64,000 bases of DNA from assembly GCA_018340805.1 (NCBI GenBank), contig JACMZG010001913.1, forward strand, positions 19,732,079 to 19,796,078. The letters run 5' to 3'. Source of the stretch: Microvelia longipes. Lineage: Eukaryota > Arthropoda > Insecta > Hemiptera > Veliidae. Within the stretch, counting starts at the first letter, position 1. The number at the start of each line of letters is the position of its first letter. Shown piece by piece: positions 11,554 to 22,035 of the stretch. The position numbers and the translations under genes are program-made. The notes below the pieces were generated by a model. That model worked only from the letters and a program-made list of their open reading frames with translations. It was not told where the DNA came from and did no database searches.

Positions 11554-12335
11554 TCAAACAACAAATTCCGTCTTTTCCACAAGAATATCTATATTTAAAT
11601 AGCAGAGCCGGCTTTCGCCATCAACTGTGCCTAATATAGCAAAATGAAAAAACAAAGTTAAAATCATAATAAAAAGTTAAATTAAAAAATAAAGGGACAA
11701 GAAATGTTAAAACTTAAATATAAAAATATAGACAAAACCATTAAATTTTTAAAAAATTAAATATAAAAATATGAGTAAGGAGAGATATAAGACGTACTGG
11801 AAAGGTGAGTCTCTGTGTTTTTATCAGCACATAACTGCCGAAAACCACAGAGATGGTAAGCACAAAGTTTCATTTTTGCACTTCGCCCCAAAAGGAGGCA
11901 AACTTAATTCCCTTGAAAACCTGGAAATAAGGCGTATCCAACATGAACAGCCTAATAACTCTCTTAATAAAAAGAACGAGGGAGGGGGATCTGCTATTCT
12001 TTATCCAATAATCGAAAAGGTTAGTAGATCAGTCTGCTCCAAGCCCTTAACGGAGATTTTGGACAACATATAGAGACTCACCTTTCCAGTACGTCTTACA
12101 TCTCTCCTTACTCATATTTTTATATTTATTTTTTTTTTAAATTTAATGGTTTTGTCTACTTTTTATATTTAAGTTTTAACATTTCTTGTACCTTTATTTT
12201 TTAATCTTTTAACTTTTTATTATGATTTTAACTTTGTTTTTTCATTTTGCTATGTTAGGCACAGTTGATGGCGAAAGCCGGCTCTGCTATTTAAATATAG
12301 ATATTCTTGTGGAAAAGACGGGATTTGTTGTTTGA
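11554..12335. mobile_element. Long palindrome carrying a Penelope-like coding fragment
   Basis: Two ~260-bp arms (11554-11814 and 12072-12335) are nearly perfect reverse complements and enclose a ~257-bp spacer. The arm landmarks are CAAATTCCGTCTTTTCCAC, AGCAGAGCCGGCTTTCGCC and TACTGGAAAGGTGAG. Each arm carries a degenerate hammerhead-like segment (TTGATGGC-GAAAGCCGG). The spacer encodes a peptide resembling the end of a Penelope-like reverse transcriptase/endonuclease. Inverted terminal copies and hammerhead motifs are both known in Penelope-like elements, so a rearranged Penelope-like copy is the best reading. Confidence 0.6.
11820..12073 (+). pseudogene. C-terminal fragment of a Penelope-like element protein
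   Basis: The open frame in the palindrome spacer ends at TAG 12071-12073 inside the start of the right arm. It includes HKVSFLHFAPKGGKLNSLE and NLEIRRIQHEQPNNSLN. An H-K-S-F stretch, then GxKLNxLExLEI and P-x-x-SLN is the pattern found just after the GIY-YIG region in Penelope-like and related retroelement proteins. There is no reverse transcriptase or GIY-YIG segment. The in-frame Met at 11771 lies in the inverted arm, so this is a remnant, not a gene. The family call rests on motif memory only. Confidence 0.45.
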
Positions 12336-12503
12336 AATTATAAACTTATCTTTTAAATAAATTTATTGTATTTTGCTTGTGTCTAAGGTGTTTTAAATAG
12401 CAGGTGGTATTTTAATTTTTTGGCTTGAATACTTTATTATGTTATAAAATATTTTCTTGCAATGACTATATCATAAAACTGGTTTAAAAATTATTATAGT
12501 GTA

Positions 12504-12666
12504 GCGTATGGCTAAAATCAGTTGACAGCGTGGGAAAATAGTGTTGAGACCAATGAGGTTAATCCAATTTGAAATGGTGGGTGTGGTTTAACATTCAGGA
12601 CTAACCTCATTGGCTCCCTGGTATTATTTTCCCACGCTGTCAACTGATTTTAGCCGTGTGTTACAG
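12504..12666. mobile_element. TA-flanked MITE, CTAAAATCAGTTGAC family, copy 1
   Basis: The terminal inverted repeats contain GGCTAAAATCAGTTGACAGC and GTGGGAAAATA, and extend inward to CCAATGAGGTTA against AACCTCATTGG. The element is flanked by TA (12502-12503 and 12667-12668). The TA target and TIRs suggest a Tc1/mariner-mobilised non-autonomous element. Related copies are at 23139, 49989, 54002, 54724 (half) and 60575. Confidence 0.8.
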
Positions 12667-12937
12667 TATAGTGAGTAAATAATTTTATTTATCAATTTAA
12701 TGTAATTTGTATTGTCATATTCCTCAATTAAGCTAATTTTCTGTTCTCTTTTGGTTTTAAAAATACATATTAACACTGAGAAACTTTCAAGTGTATATTT
12801 CAAGTTATATTTTGATACTACAGTAATCACTAACATAATAAAGTGATTTGGCTGTTTTAAATTTAAGATATACAAATAAAAGCCTTTTATTTGTTCCATA
12901 AAAGTTTAAACATCATTAATATTTTTGTAAAGAAAAG

Positions 12938-13224
12938 TTATTGATCATATATCATTTGATACTACCGAGTTTTGCAAAACATGAATAGTTTACACAATGT
13001 AATTGTGCGAGAGACGCCTAGAAAATATAACAAGCAAAATGCAATGCTACATCTGGGAACTGTACCATCATTATAAATTTGTCATCATTGATGGCTCAAA
13101 ATAATGTCATGTCCCACTCTGTTTTGTTCACACTCTGTTGGCGCCCTGATGAGTTAGACGTAACGAAACAGAGTGGGACATGACACGGTGTCTCTCGCAC
13201 AATTATATTGTGTTATTGATCATA
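12938..13224 (+). mobile_element. 263-bp element with 12-bp flanking repeats and a hammerhead core
   Basis: The element body is 12950-13212. It is flanked by the perfect direct repeat TTATTGATCATA (12938-12949 and 13213-13224). It opens with the 60-66-bp unit found alone at 41191 and 44205 (TATCATTTGATACTACC through GTGCGAGAG). It continues with about 90 bp of other sequence and a hammerhead-like hairpin (13106-13184), and closes with an inverted copy of CACAATNNAATTGTGCGAGAGAC. A 12-bp target duplication is longer than most DNA transposons make and fits target-primed retroposition. Confidence 0.7.
13106..13184 (+). ncRNA. Candidate hammerhead ribozyme, type III arrangement
   Basis: CTGATGA (13146-13152) is followed directly by a GTTA/TAAC stem II with GACG loop (13153-13164) and GAAAC (13165-13169), which is a canonical hammerhead core with no extra base. 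Positions 13106-13122 and 13168-13184 are perfect 17-bp complements and make a stem III whose inner pair is the required A15.1-U16.1, next to C-G. The base at position 17 would be U13123. The weak point is stem I: 13124-13145 ends in the palindrome GGCGCC, which has no loop and could pair only with a second molecule. The core looks real, but cleavage is unproven. Confidence 0.5.
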
Positions 13225-13246
13225 GTTCTTCTATGACCAACTGTCT

Positions 13247-13455
13247 TAATATATTTTTATTATATATAAATATTTATTATGATATTTTTATAATATATAA
13301 ATATTTATTATGATATTTTCATTATAAATACATATTTATTATGATATTTTTGTTATATATAAATATTTATTATGATATTTTTATTATAAATAAATATTTA
13401 TTATGATATTTTTATTAATATATAAATATTTCGTATGATATTTTTATGTAATTTT
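13247..13455. repeat. AT-rich minisatellite
   Basis: About six units of 35-40 bp, each containing AAATATTTATTATGATATTTT followed by ATTATAAA-like sequence. Confidence 0.85.
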
Positions 13456-15098
13456 ATTAATATTTTCATATCATCTCTAGCACAACTACTTTAGTTGTGC
13501 CAGTAACAAAATATGATCCATTTAATTCTCTTGCCTTTTATTCACAAAGTTCCTACTTATTTACTTAACTTATATCTTACTTAATTTTATTTATTCTTTT
13601 ATTTTTTCCTCTTATGCATTTATTCTTTTAAGTATTAGTGTTTTTTGTTTACTCTCTTGTTATATAATATATTAATTCTTCGATATTTGTACATTTCTAT
13701 TATTAATTTTTGCATTTATTACTTTTTATAGAATTTATTTCTTTGCCTTAATATACTTTATTTTAATATTATTTCTTTCTCTTCAACATTATATAATGGG
13801 TTAAAAGAGGTTTACTCTTATGTTGATAATTATATTTGTTCAAAGTAATTTTCAGAATACCTCTTAATTGTTTTATTACAACATTATGTATTTAAATGTT
13901 TATTACTTTGTTGATTATATTTTTATGATATTACCATGTTTTGTATTTGAAAATTATACTTTTTACATTATTAAATTAAATTATTAAAACATTATATGGA
14001 AATATAAATGTATAATGAGTCTATGTATTTTAGTATCTAAAATACACTTTATTGCCTAAAAATTCTAAATAAAATACTCTTAAGAAATACAAAAATATTG
14101 AGGTAAGAGAGGAAATGTTTTTACAAATTTTAAAGAAAATTACACTAAAGAAGTTGTCAGCATGGAAGGCGGAGTTCCGTGTGTTCTAGTATATATTCTT
14201 CGTCTCACACTTACTCTAATTAAGAAGCAACTCTGCACAAAGAGGCTTTTTTGCTTTGTGTCAAGAGCAACGGCCATCTAAGAGACTTAGCTTTGTGGTA
14301 GGAACTAAATAAGTGAATGAATAGAGTATTTGCATAATTTTTTTATTGCATTATGTTTAACAATTAGAATGAAAAATCTTAACTTTTGATGATACAGCAG
14401 AAAAATGAAAACTATATTTAAATATGTTCTTTTGGTGGGAAATGGGCCTCGACTGCTTGTGTGACATCAGACGTAAGAATACCGCCGTGTAGTACAATAT
14501 TCACTAGAGCAACACTCATAAAATTTTATTCTATACTGTCAAAAAGATTATTATGACACCTGTAGTCATCACGTTCCTTCGGCTTTGTATTACCTGGATC
14601 ACGGAATTGTTTTGTTTCAGTCTTCTTTACATTATATTGAACTGTAAGCAACTGTTGACCTTATAATATTTCTAACTAAAACTCCTATCTGTACCTTAAA
14701 CCACCCAACCTTTAGAACGTTCCGTTTTCACCCTACTCTCTCACCCATTCCCCCTCTCCTCTTCTTTAAATGCTTATTTCAACTATTTAAAATTAAATTA
14801 AATATTTTTTTACGGCTTAATATATTTTTTAAACACATTTAATCATTTTAGGAGCAAATTTTTTTTGAAAAATGCAAATACTCCATTGTTTTATTTTCTT
14901 ATTTCTTCTTTAAAATATATTGTAAGTTTTACTAATCAGTTTGTTCTTGCCTTATCTGGTGTAACCATTTAATAAATTTTGGTTATACTGTAATACAAAA
15001 ACTATGTAGAGATTTATTTTGGACCATAACACCAACACCATGTCTTTAAAAAAATATCTGTCGCTTTCAATGTTTGATTGACAATATTGCAGTGCTAT
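13456..15098. other. Non-coding intergenic DNA
   Basis: AT-rich, with no recognised gene. The GC-richer patch at 14160-14300 has no ORF, repeat partner or RNA fold I can support. Confidence 0.5.
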
Positions 15099-15724
15099 CA
15101 TAGAGATATTATCTTGAATGGCTCTATTGGCCAATTTTTGAAACATGGGAAAAGTAACCTGAACACACTTGATTATTGATGTCATAAAAGAAACAGCTCA
15201 AAATTACCATAACTTATGTAATAGAGAGAGAAACATAATATATTTAAAAAAAGTACAATATGAGGCTGATTATTTACAATAAGTTGCTACATACACAGCA
15301 TACTGATCAATCATATACATGACAATAATTAAACTAAATAATAAAATAAGGAATTTACAAGAATAGTGTATAAATCACTGTTATACTTAAGTCTAAAACA
15401 AATTAAGAAATATTGCATACATTTTGTCAAATGAGTTAATAAATAAAACTAAAATTAAGTCTAAAAAATATAAATAAAATAAAAAATTAACCGTATATAT
15501 GATGATTTCAAATTTCAAGTTTTTTTTGTTGTTTCTTTTTTTGTTTCTTATAATAATAAACAACACTCAAACAATTTACCAAACACTAACAACGATTTAT
15601 TAATTATTACATAACAGGCTCTTAGAAAAAGTTACTATGAGTTTATACAGAACCTCAAAAGATGGTTCAAACTTCTCCATGTATTAAGATAGGATATGCC
15701 CCATCTAGTTATATATTTCTATGT
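15099..15724 (+). mobile_element. CAYAGAGATATA-family element with internal expansion
   Basis: The left end CATAGAGATATTATC and GGCTCTATTGGCCAATTTTTG match the left end at 8573. The right end, TGTATTAAGATAGGATATGCC through ATATTTCTATGTG, matches the right end there. At 626 bp it is about twice the length of its relatives, so the middle probably holds an insertion or extra AT-rich sequence. Confidence 0.55.
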
Positions 15725-16908
15725 GTACTTATATATTTCAAAACCATTATTCAGAGCACAGACCTAATAATTGTTGCATTTAAGCTATAAATCATATTAT
15801 AAATTGATTCACACCTTATTTATTATAGTTGTTCAATAAATCTTGCCTTGTATCAAGTTTCTAGTTATTTGTTATTCTTCTTTGATTAAACTTTTAAGGA
15901 ATATTTATGATTTTTGTGGTATTTCGAGTTGTTTTCACATTGGTCTTTTTCATGGTACATCAGTATTTTATTAGATCAATGTGTCTTTTATTGTAGGGCT
16001 TAATTAAACATCATTAGCTCCACAGAACTCGTATATTAATAATAGTGAGATAAAGGCTATTTGATCTGGCTGAGGAGTCAAAATAAAAATATCTTACTAT
16101 GCATCATGTTGCAATATTGCCGTTGTATTAAATAGCTAAATATTAGATTAAACACGATAGAAATTAAAAATCAAAAGCAAAATAAAATCATAATACATGA
16201 AAAACTAACTGTTCTTGAAAAAGGAAAAGATAGGTAGACAAAAAATAAAAAAATGTGAAGTATATAAAATGGAATAAAGATAATAACAGATTGTAAAATT
16301 TGAAATAAAAATAAATTAAAATACACTTTAGATTTCATTCCAGGTATCAGTTTCTTGTAAATAACAATTTACAGAAACAGGAATACAACAGAATAGGTTT
16401 TTGATAATGATTTTGTCGTTGCCTAAAATGTCAGGTAAATTTGAAGGAATATTATGAGTTGTTTAAAGTATAACCAAGATGTTTAACAATGGAGGAGAGA
16501 ATGATATGTGTTTCATAGTTTATATCATAATTTAGATTATTATGACAATACGTTGGAAGATTATTTATCCAATCACACAGCTTAGAGTGGACTGTATAGT
16601 CAGTACTGTCTATTGTCATAATTTATTTACTTCTAGCCAAGAGTATATATTTAATAATTATACCTTTGCTTTTAATTTTTACAGAAGTCTCTGTTCATAG
16701 AAAAAAAATGTTTATTAAGATTTGAATTTTGTATGAAAAAGGTTTAAAAAATACTGCAGTCTAAAATATTTGAGAATCAATTACCAACCTTTTGACCTAT
16801 CAAATAAGTACAGTCCAATAACTTTCTATTGAATGAATAAAGCCATTTATGAAGATATTAAATGCAATTGATAAATATTTCATTATTATTATAAAATTAT
16901 ATTATATA

Positions 16909-16957
<49 letters not shown>

Positions 16958-17314
16958 TATTATAATAATATATATATATCCATTTTAGTTCACTTTATTT
17001 GTATGACATATTGTTTGTATGAAGTATGTGTAAAAACTCGAGAATTGTGAACTAAAAAGTTGTGTGGTCATAAGTTCTTATATAGTTTCTCTAGTGTGGT
17101 CTGCAAAGAGATAATAAAACGGACGGTCTGGATCACTACAGTCTATTGTTTAGTTTAAAAAATCCCCAGGGTCAAAGGCATTTTGGGGATTAATTAATCA
17201 GAGAAGCCACTGCCAACCAATCCGTTGACGCGCCATTTATAGGTGCTCCATCTAAAGTGGAGCGCCAATGAATGGCGCTGTCACGATTTGTAGCGTCTAT
17301 GAGTTTTTTGAGAA
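15725..17314. other. Non-coding intergenic DNA
   Basis: AT-rich. It contains a TA microsatellite (16895-16980) and a short hairpin AATCCCCA...TGGGGATT near 17160-17192. No gene was found. Confidence 0.5.
16895..16980. repeat. (TA)n microsatellite
   Basis: Near-uninterrupted TA repeats with two short breaks. Confidence 0.9.
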
Positions 17315-17592
17315 CATAAAGATATTATTGCTAAAGGGGTCCTATAGGTTTCATTTTGAAATATCGAAAAAGTAACCGCACCACCTTCGATTATAAATAT
17401 AATCAAATAATCAGTACAAAATTACGATAATTTATATTGTAAAAAATAAATTTATTTATTATAACCTTAACTCACTCTTAAAGGAAGTTTCAATGAGGTT
17501 ACACAGAGCCCCAAAAAGATGTTTCAGGCTTCTCAATGTATTTAGCTTGGTATTTAGATAGGCTATGCCCCCCCTGTAGTATATCTCTATGT
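17315..17592 (+). mobile_element. CAYAGAGATATA-family element, full-length copy
   Basis: It runs from CATAAAGATATTATTGC to GTAGTATATCTCTATG. Internal landmarks are GTTTCATTTTGAAATATCG, AACTCACTCTTAAAGGAAG and CAATGAGGTTACACAGAGCC. It is about 280 bp, the same layout as 8573-8878. Confidence 0.7.
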
Positions 17593-17698
17593 TAGAGAAA
17601 TCACATGAGAAAATTTAAGTGCTTGCATTTCATTGACGTGCCATTCATTGGGGCTCCATATCGTTAGAGCGTCTACGAATGGTACCCTGGAGGACCAT
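17593..17698 (+). repeat. Short dispersed repeat shared with 32878-32968
   Basis: Both copies read AGAAATCACNNG, GAAAAT, AAGTGC, then TTGACGT, a GGNGCTCCAT block and GAGCGTCTACNAATGGTACC. A rearranged relative precedes the element at 17220-17310. Function unknown. Confidence 0.6.
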
Positions 17699-18814
17699 TG
17701 TGAATAACTCTTGAACTAACCCCTGTAGCTTTCCAAAAATGATTTGTTTAAAAAAACGCAGCAGCATTCCACCCCGCCAAGTCAAGAGGAAAAATAAAAA
17801 AAGTCAAAAACTTACTAAAGCCTCCTGTGTATACTATACTGTATGTAACAAAGTAGGGTTATTGAGCGTAAAAATGGCTATTGGTACATGAATATTATTA
17901 AAATATCATAAAAATGCGTGCCTTGTAAATCAAAATTAAAAAAAGTCATTTAATTTGGTCAAGTAGAAGTGGAGAAAAAGAGGTTTGAAAATTATTTTAC
18001 GACTTCTTCTAATTCTTCCTGCACTTTTTGTTAACGCACCTACAGCCTAAGCTACTGAATGGATTTAGAGGTATGAGAACTTTTTGGATTCTTCTTATGC
18101 TTATGTGCATTCCTACCTAATTAAATCTGAAATTCGACATTTCTACGCTGAACACGGAGCAAAAAAACTAAGCTAGGTTGTTTATGTTGATACACCTACA
18201 GCTTAAACTATTAAACAAATTTGATGTGTGAGGGCTCTTTGGATTTGTCTTATACTCGTGTGCAGTCTTACCTGAAGAAATCTGTAACAAAGTGCAAGGC
18301 AACCTTTTAATGCGTTAGAAGGAAACTAAAAGCAAATGTTAACAGAGTAAGTGTTTTACTCTGTAAAGGACTTTTTAAATTGCCGGTTATTATAAACTTG
18401 CTCTTCTATGACTTATCCTAATGTTTTTTGGGGAAAAAACGAAATGGAGGCAAACTAAAACTAATATTATAGAGGAGGCCTACAAATAGTCATGAAATCT
18501 TACCAAAAACCACTTGCGTGGTAAAACGACTCCCCGCCTGGTCTTTGGTATAAAAAAGTAGGGAACTTTTCTTTCCTGCTAAGTATGTCCATTTTGGTTG
18601 GAGATGGTAATTTGCGTTTCAAGCAAATTGAGAAGCAAACTCGACAACCTCGCTACATAACCTGCGTTTGGCCTTTTTTTAATTTTAACCAAGGGGAAGG
18701 TAAGTTTGCTCATATTTCTCTATCTCATACAACCTCCGTGGAGTCAGAAATGTTCCTTAATGCGTTATCCCCTTTCAAAACACAAAAAATGTGTGGAGGA
18801 AGCTAAAAATTGAT
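17699..18814. other. Non-coding intergenic DNA
   Basis: No gene can be supported. A 73-codon open frame at 18585-18806 has a TATAAAA about 30 bp upstream, but I recognise no homologue and it runs up to a transposon fragment, so it is not called. Confidence 0.45.
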
Positions 18815-18915
18815 TTTTATAACCTTAATTTACTGTAGGAGGAGGTTTTAATAATGTTACACAGAGCCCCTGAGAACATCAAAATGATGCTTCAGGCCTC
18901 TAAATGCATTGAGTA
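18815..18915 (+). mobile_element. CAYAGAGATATA-family right-end fragment
   Basis: It contains TTTATAACCTTAATTTACT, GTTACACAGAGCCCC and TTCAGGCCTCTAAATGCATTG, all matching the right half of the family. Confidence 0.6.
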
Positions 18916-19100
18916 TGTGCGGTGATTTTGTACCGTTTATGTGGTTATATTAATAATCGAAGGTGCTTAGTTTACTGTACAGATGTTGCAAAATTAAACG
19001 AATAGGTAAGAATATCGACAAATATTCAAAAACTCGAATAATGATATCTCAATGGTGAAGGTTATTATAAACATAGTATGAAGTATATAGTATATACACA

Positions 19101-19240
19101 CACTAGAGGGGGTATAACCTCTCTCAATCTAAGTTAAGTCATAGTCTATCTCAATATGCTAAGAGGATTGAAACATCATTTTGGGGCTCTGTGTAACGTA
19201 ATTGTAACCTCCTCCTAGAGGGAGCTAAGGTTATATTAAA
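19101..19240 (-). mobile_element. CAYAGAGATATA-family right-end fragment, inverted
   Basis: On the minus strand it reads GGAGGTTACAAT, GTTACACAGAGCCCC and AAAATGATGTTTCAATCC, matching the right half of the family. With the fragment at 18815 it forms a loose inverted pair. Confidence 0.6.
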
Positions 19241-19508
19241 TAAATTATTTTCGACTTCTGCACATTTTTTGTGTTTTGGTTTGTATTTTAAACGTTCAAC
19301 AGTATAAGTTACAATATTTTTGTTCTATTTATTTCATTATATTAATAGTCAGGTTATATATTATGTTCAGGTTATATTTTCGATGTTTCAAGTTCAACTG
19401 CTACGGTTTCTCCTGTAATAATATATCTATGCCCATAAAGAAAATTTATTAAAAAGTATTTCACAATTAATTGCAATAATTTAAATAGTAACTAGTAATT
19501 AAATATAA

Positions 19509-19793
19509 ATTAATATCAATTAAATTAATGAAGACTTTAGTCCTTATAAAAATTTATTGAAAATAAATTGTTGAAGAGCTTTCGCCCAGGGATCCTGAGC
19601 TTCTTCAGTTCTTTAAAAATGACAAATGAAAAAGTTGGAAAATAATAAAATTTTATTATTTTCCAACTTTTTCATTTTTGTCAATTTTAAAGAACTGAAG
19701 AAGCTCAGGATCCCTGGGCGAAAGCTCTTCAACAATTTATTTTCAGTAAATTTTTATAAGGACTAAAGTCTTCATTAATTTAATTGATATTAA
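19509..19793. mobile_element. Near-perfect 285-bp palindrome with hammerhead-like cores
   Basis: Arms 19509-19650 and 19651-19793 are reverse complements almost base for base, meeting at AATAATAAAA|TTTTATTATT with essentially no spacer. Each arm carries CTGAAGA, one extra A, a 7-bp GCTCAGG/CCTGGGC stem with ATC loop, then GAAAGC (right arm 19695-19723). There is no coding capacity. It is probably a non-autonomous relative of the Penelope-like palindrome at 11554. Confidence 0.75.
19695..19723 (+). ncRNA. Hammerhead-like core in the palindrome right arm
   Basis: CTGAAGA at 19695-19701, extra A at 19702, stem GCTCAGG 19703-19709 with CCTGGGC 19713-19719, and GAAA 19720-19723. The left arm holds the same on the minus strand. 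Stem III and the cleavage triplet are not obvious. Confidence 0.4.
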
Positions 19794-19869
19794 ATCTGTA
19801 ATAGTCCAAAAAGCTCTAAAGTTAATATAAATTAATTATTGTTTTCAAACAAATGTGTTTGTTAATTAT

Positions 19870-20800
19870 TTATACAATTCATTTAAGATGGAGGTTACTT
19901 AACTCGAGGTATAAACGGACGAATTTCAATATAAATTATAAACTTCATTAAATTCAAAGTAATATTAAATGAAACAGTATTTTATTTTTAAGATAATATT
20001 AAAGATTATTAAATTTTATGTAAATTTAATAAAAACACATCGTATTAGTCTTATCAGCTTTTTATTGAGATCAATATTTTAATTTTTGGTCTAAATGGTA
20101 AATTTAAAAAAATACTATCAATTATTAAATGTTAATTGTAAAAATATATTAGTTAACAATTATGAATAAATTTTAACATAAATAAAATGGAATATTTCAT
20201 AATTATTTGTTTTGTGATATCCAAGATGGCGGAGGGGGGTATAGGATATAAAGGGAGACACTGTCGGCACTCGTCAGTCGGCCTTGAGCCTTCATGCAGA
20301 GTGAGATGTCCGATGAAGTGAAGTAAGTTTAGAAATTTTATTTTATTTTTCATTTTAATCCATATAATTTAAATTTATTCGAAGTTTAACTAGAATCCTA
20401 AAATATTTTGCATAATTATATAAGACAATACATCGCAATATATAAGTACGACATTTTTTACATTGAATTTTAGACATTTTGAATATTTTTATTCTCATTA
20501 CCATTTACTTATTATTCTCTTTGTATATCTGCTACAAATATTAAATTACTAATATAACTCGCATAAATATTACTTCTGTAACTATTAATACTAATATCAT
20601 TGTTAGCTTAATACCTGTTAGTGCTAATACTAGATCTTATTGCTATTCCTATTATTACAGTAGCTAATAACTCGTACTATTTAACCTATAACTCTTGCTG
20701 ACGTAACCTAATACAAGCACTATTATATTACTATCACCAATAACTGCAACTATTACTATTACCTATAACTACAACTATTACCTATTGGTCATGCTATTAC
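19870..20800 (+). repeat. ~1-kb dispersed sequence containing a promoter, partner at 51340-52230
   Basis: It shares with 51340-52230 (and 61920-62830) ATATATTAGTTAA, a GGAATATTTCATAATTATTTG block, ATGGCGGAG, a TATA/initiator pair with identical spacing, a GTAAGT donor, ATTTTGAATATT and a TACTATTACTACTAAT-type tail. Divergence is moderate, so the copies are old. Whether it is a transposon or a duplicated gene 5' region cannot be settled here. Confidence 0.65.
20226..20322 (+). promoter_or_regulatory. Candidate promoter and non-coding first exon for the BRMS1-like gene
   Basis: It has an AAGATGGCGG box (20223-20232; the core of YY1/Pho-type sites), TATAAAG at 20247-20253 and an insect-type initiator TCAGT at 20274-20278. 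The distance from TATA to the initiator A is 29 bp, the classic spacing. A GTAAGT donor follows at 20323, giving a ~47-nt first exon. The next strong acceptor downstream on this strand is at 22642, the 5' edge of the BRMS1-like coding exon. Linking the two is inference. Confidence 0.45.
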
Positions 20801-20883
20801 TATAACATGACTAAGTCCCTTTTAAGGGATTAAAGTTTTAACTAAAGTAATATATAAACCAAGTAGGGAAACTCCTATACCTA

Positions 20884-21056
20884 CTTTGTTCAGACGCGGG
20901 GTTTGCCAGATGGATAAGCCCCCCCCCCTCCCCCCCAGTTGTCGTTTGAACAGGAATAAACTCGAGGTTTAACCCTGAATCTCATTTTTTACCGTGAAAA
21001 ATACCGTGTGTACAGTTGGGGTTAAACCCCCTGCCAAACCCCGCGTGTGAACGAAG
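20884..21056. mobile_element. TA-flanked 173-bp MITE with GC-rich TIRs
   Basis: Its ends are CTTTGTTCAGACGCGGGGTT and the complement of CTTCGTTCACACGCGGGGTT, flanked by TA at 20882-20883 and 21057-21058. Interior G/C runs (9 and 7 C) are notable in this AT-rich region. It is probably a Tc1/mariner-type non-autonomous element. Confidence 0.7.
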
Positions 21057-21117
21057 TAACAGACTCATGTTAAAAAATCCGCTGTTTACTGGATAATATC
21101 CGGTAAGCCAAAAATAA

Positions 21118-21245
21118 ATTATTTATTATAACCTGAATTCACTCTTGAAGGAGGTTTCAATGAGGTTACACAGAGCCCGAAAAAGATGTTTCAGGCCTCT
21201 CAATGTAGTGAAATAGGCAATGCCACCTCTAGTATGTCTATATCT
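21118..21245 (+). mobile_element. CAYAGAGATATA-family right-half copy
   Basis: AATTCACTCTTGAAGGAGG, CAATGAGGTTACACAGAGCC and TTCAGGCCTCTCAATGTAG match the family. It ends in CTAGTATGTCTATATC. The left half is missing. A further end fragment lies at 21688-21735. Confidence 0.6.
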
Positions 21246-22035
21246 ATGGTTTCTAACCATCTATGGTTTCCAATATTAATATGTACGTGCTGATTTAAAA
21301 CTTCTTTATTAAATTCTGTGAACTGTGAGTTACAATCATTTAGTTATAGAAAAGAGAAACTGTTTTGATAATACTGTTTCGTTGATTAATTTACAGACGT
21401 AAGTTAATTGCCTTAACTATAACTTCAAATTACGATTACTATAATTATATTCAAAAACGTTTGGTTAATTATCCTTACATTACAAATAATAATAATCATT
21501 TGAAGGTAAAAACTCTGATCACTTGCAAAAATAAAAAAAAAATAAGTTGTGCAAACAAATAGAAGTTTAATTTGCCGCTCGTTTTAAGTAGTTTTAACAA
21601 ACCTAGTATTTAATGAATCACTTAAACCTCTAGTGGAAGTGATAAAATATATTTCTTAATCAAATTATAAACATTTCGTACTAAAAAGCACAGAGAGATA
21701 TATACTAGAGAATGGGGCATAGCCCATTTTACTATCAATTGTTTTGCCTATCAATTTGGCTTCCCGCACATCCCTTGTATTTTGGGGACTGCCTAAAACA
21801 ATTGAAAAAAAATTGAACATAGGAACTACTGAATGCAAGAACTACTGAACCAAACCCTGGCAGGATTCTACGTTGTATTGACACTTAAATGTCTTGACAT
21901 TCAAGTGTCTAAACAAAACAACATCGATACGATATACTTTTCTTAATTCTTCATCACGTATGTTAATTTTTTTAATGATTTAATCTTAATATCATATTGT
22001 ACTGGTATGATATATATATTTTACATTTTTTGAAA
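21246..22035. other. Non-coding DNA between repeat elements
   Basis: AT-rich. It includes a short CACAGAGAGATATATAC end fragment at 21688 belonging to the CAYAGAGATATA family. No gene was seen. Confidence 0.5.

Noticed and set aside
13247..13455. CRISPR-like array
   Set aside because: Units are directly adjacent AT-rich minisatellite copies without unique spacers, in a eukaryotic genome.
18585..18806. 73-codon open frame with an upstream TATAAAA
   Set aside because: No recognisable domain, ends at a MITE fragment, and TATA-like sequence is common in such AT-rich DNA.
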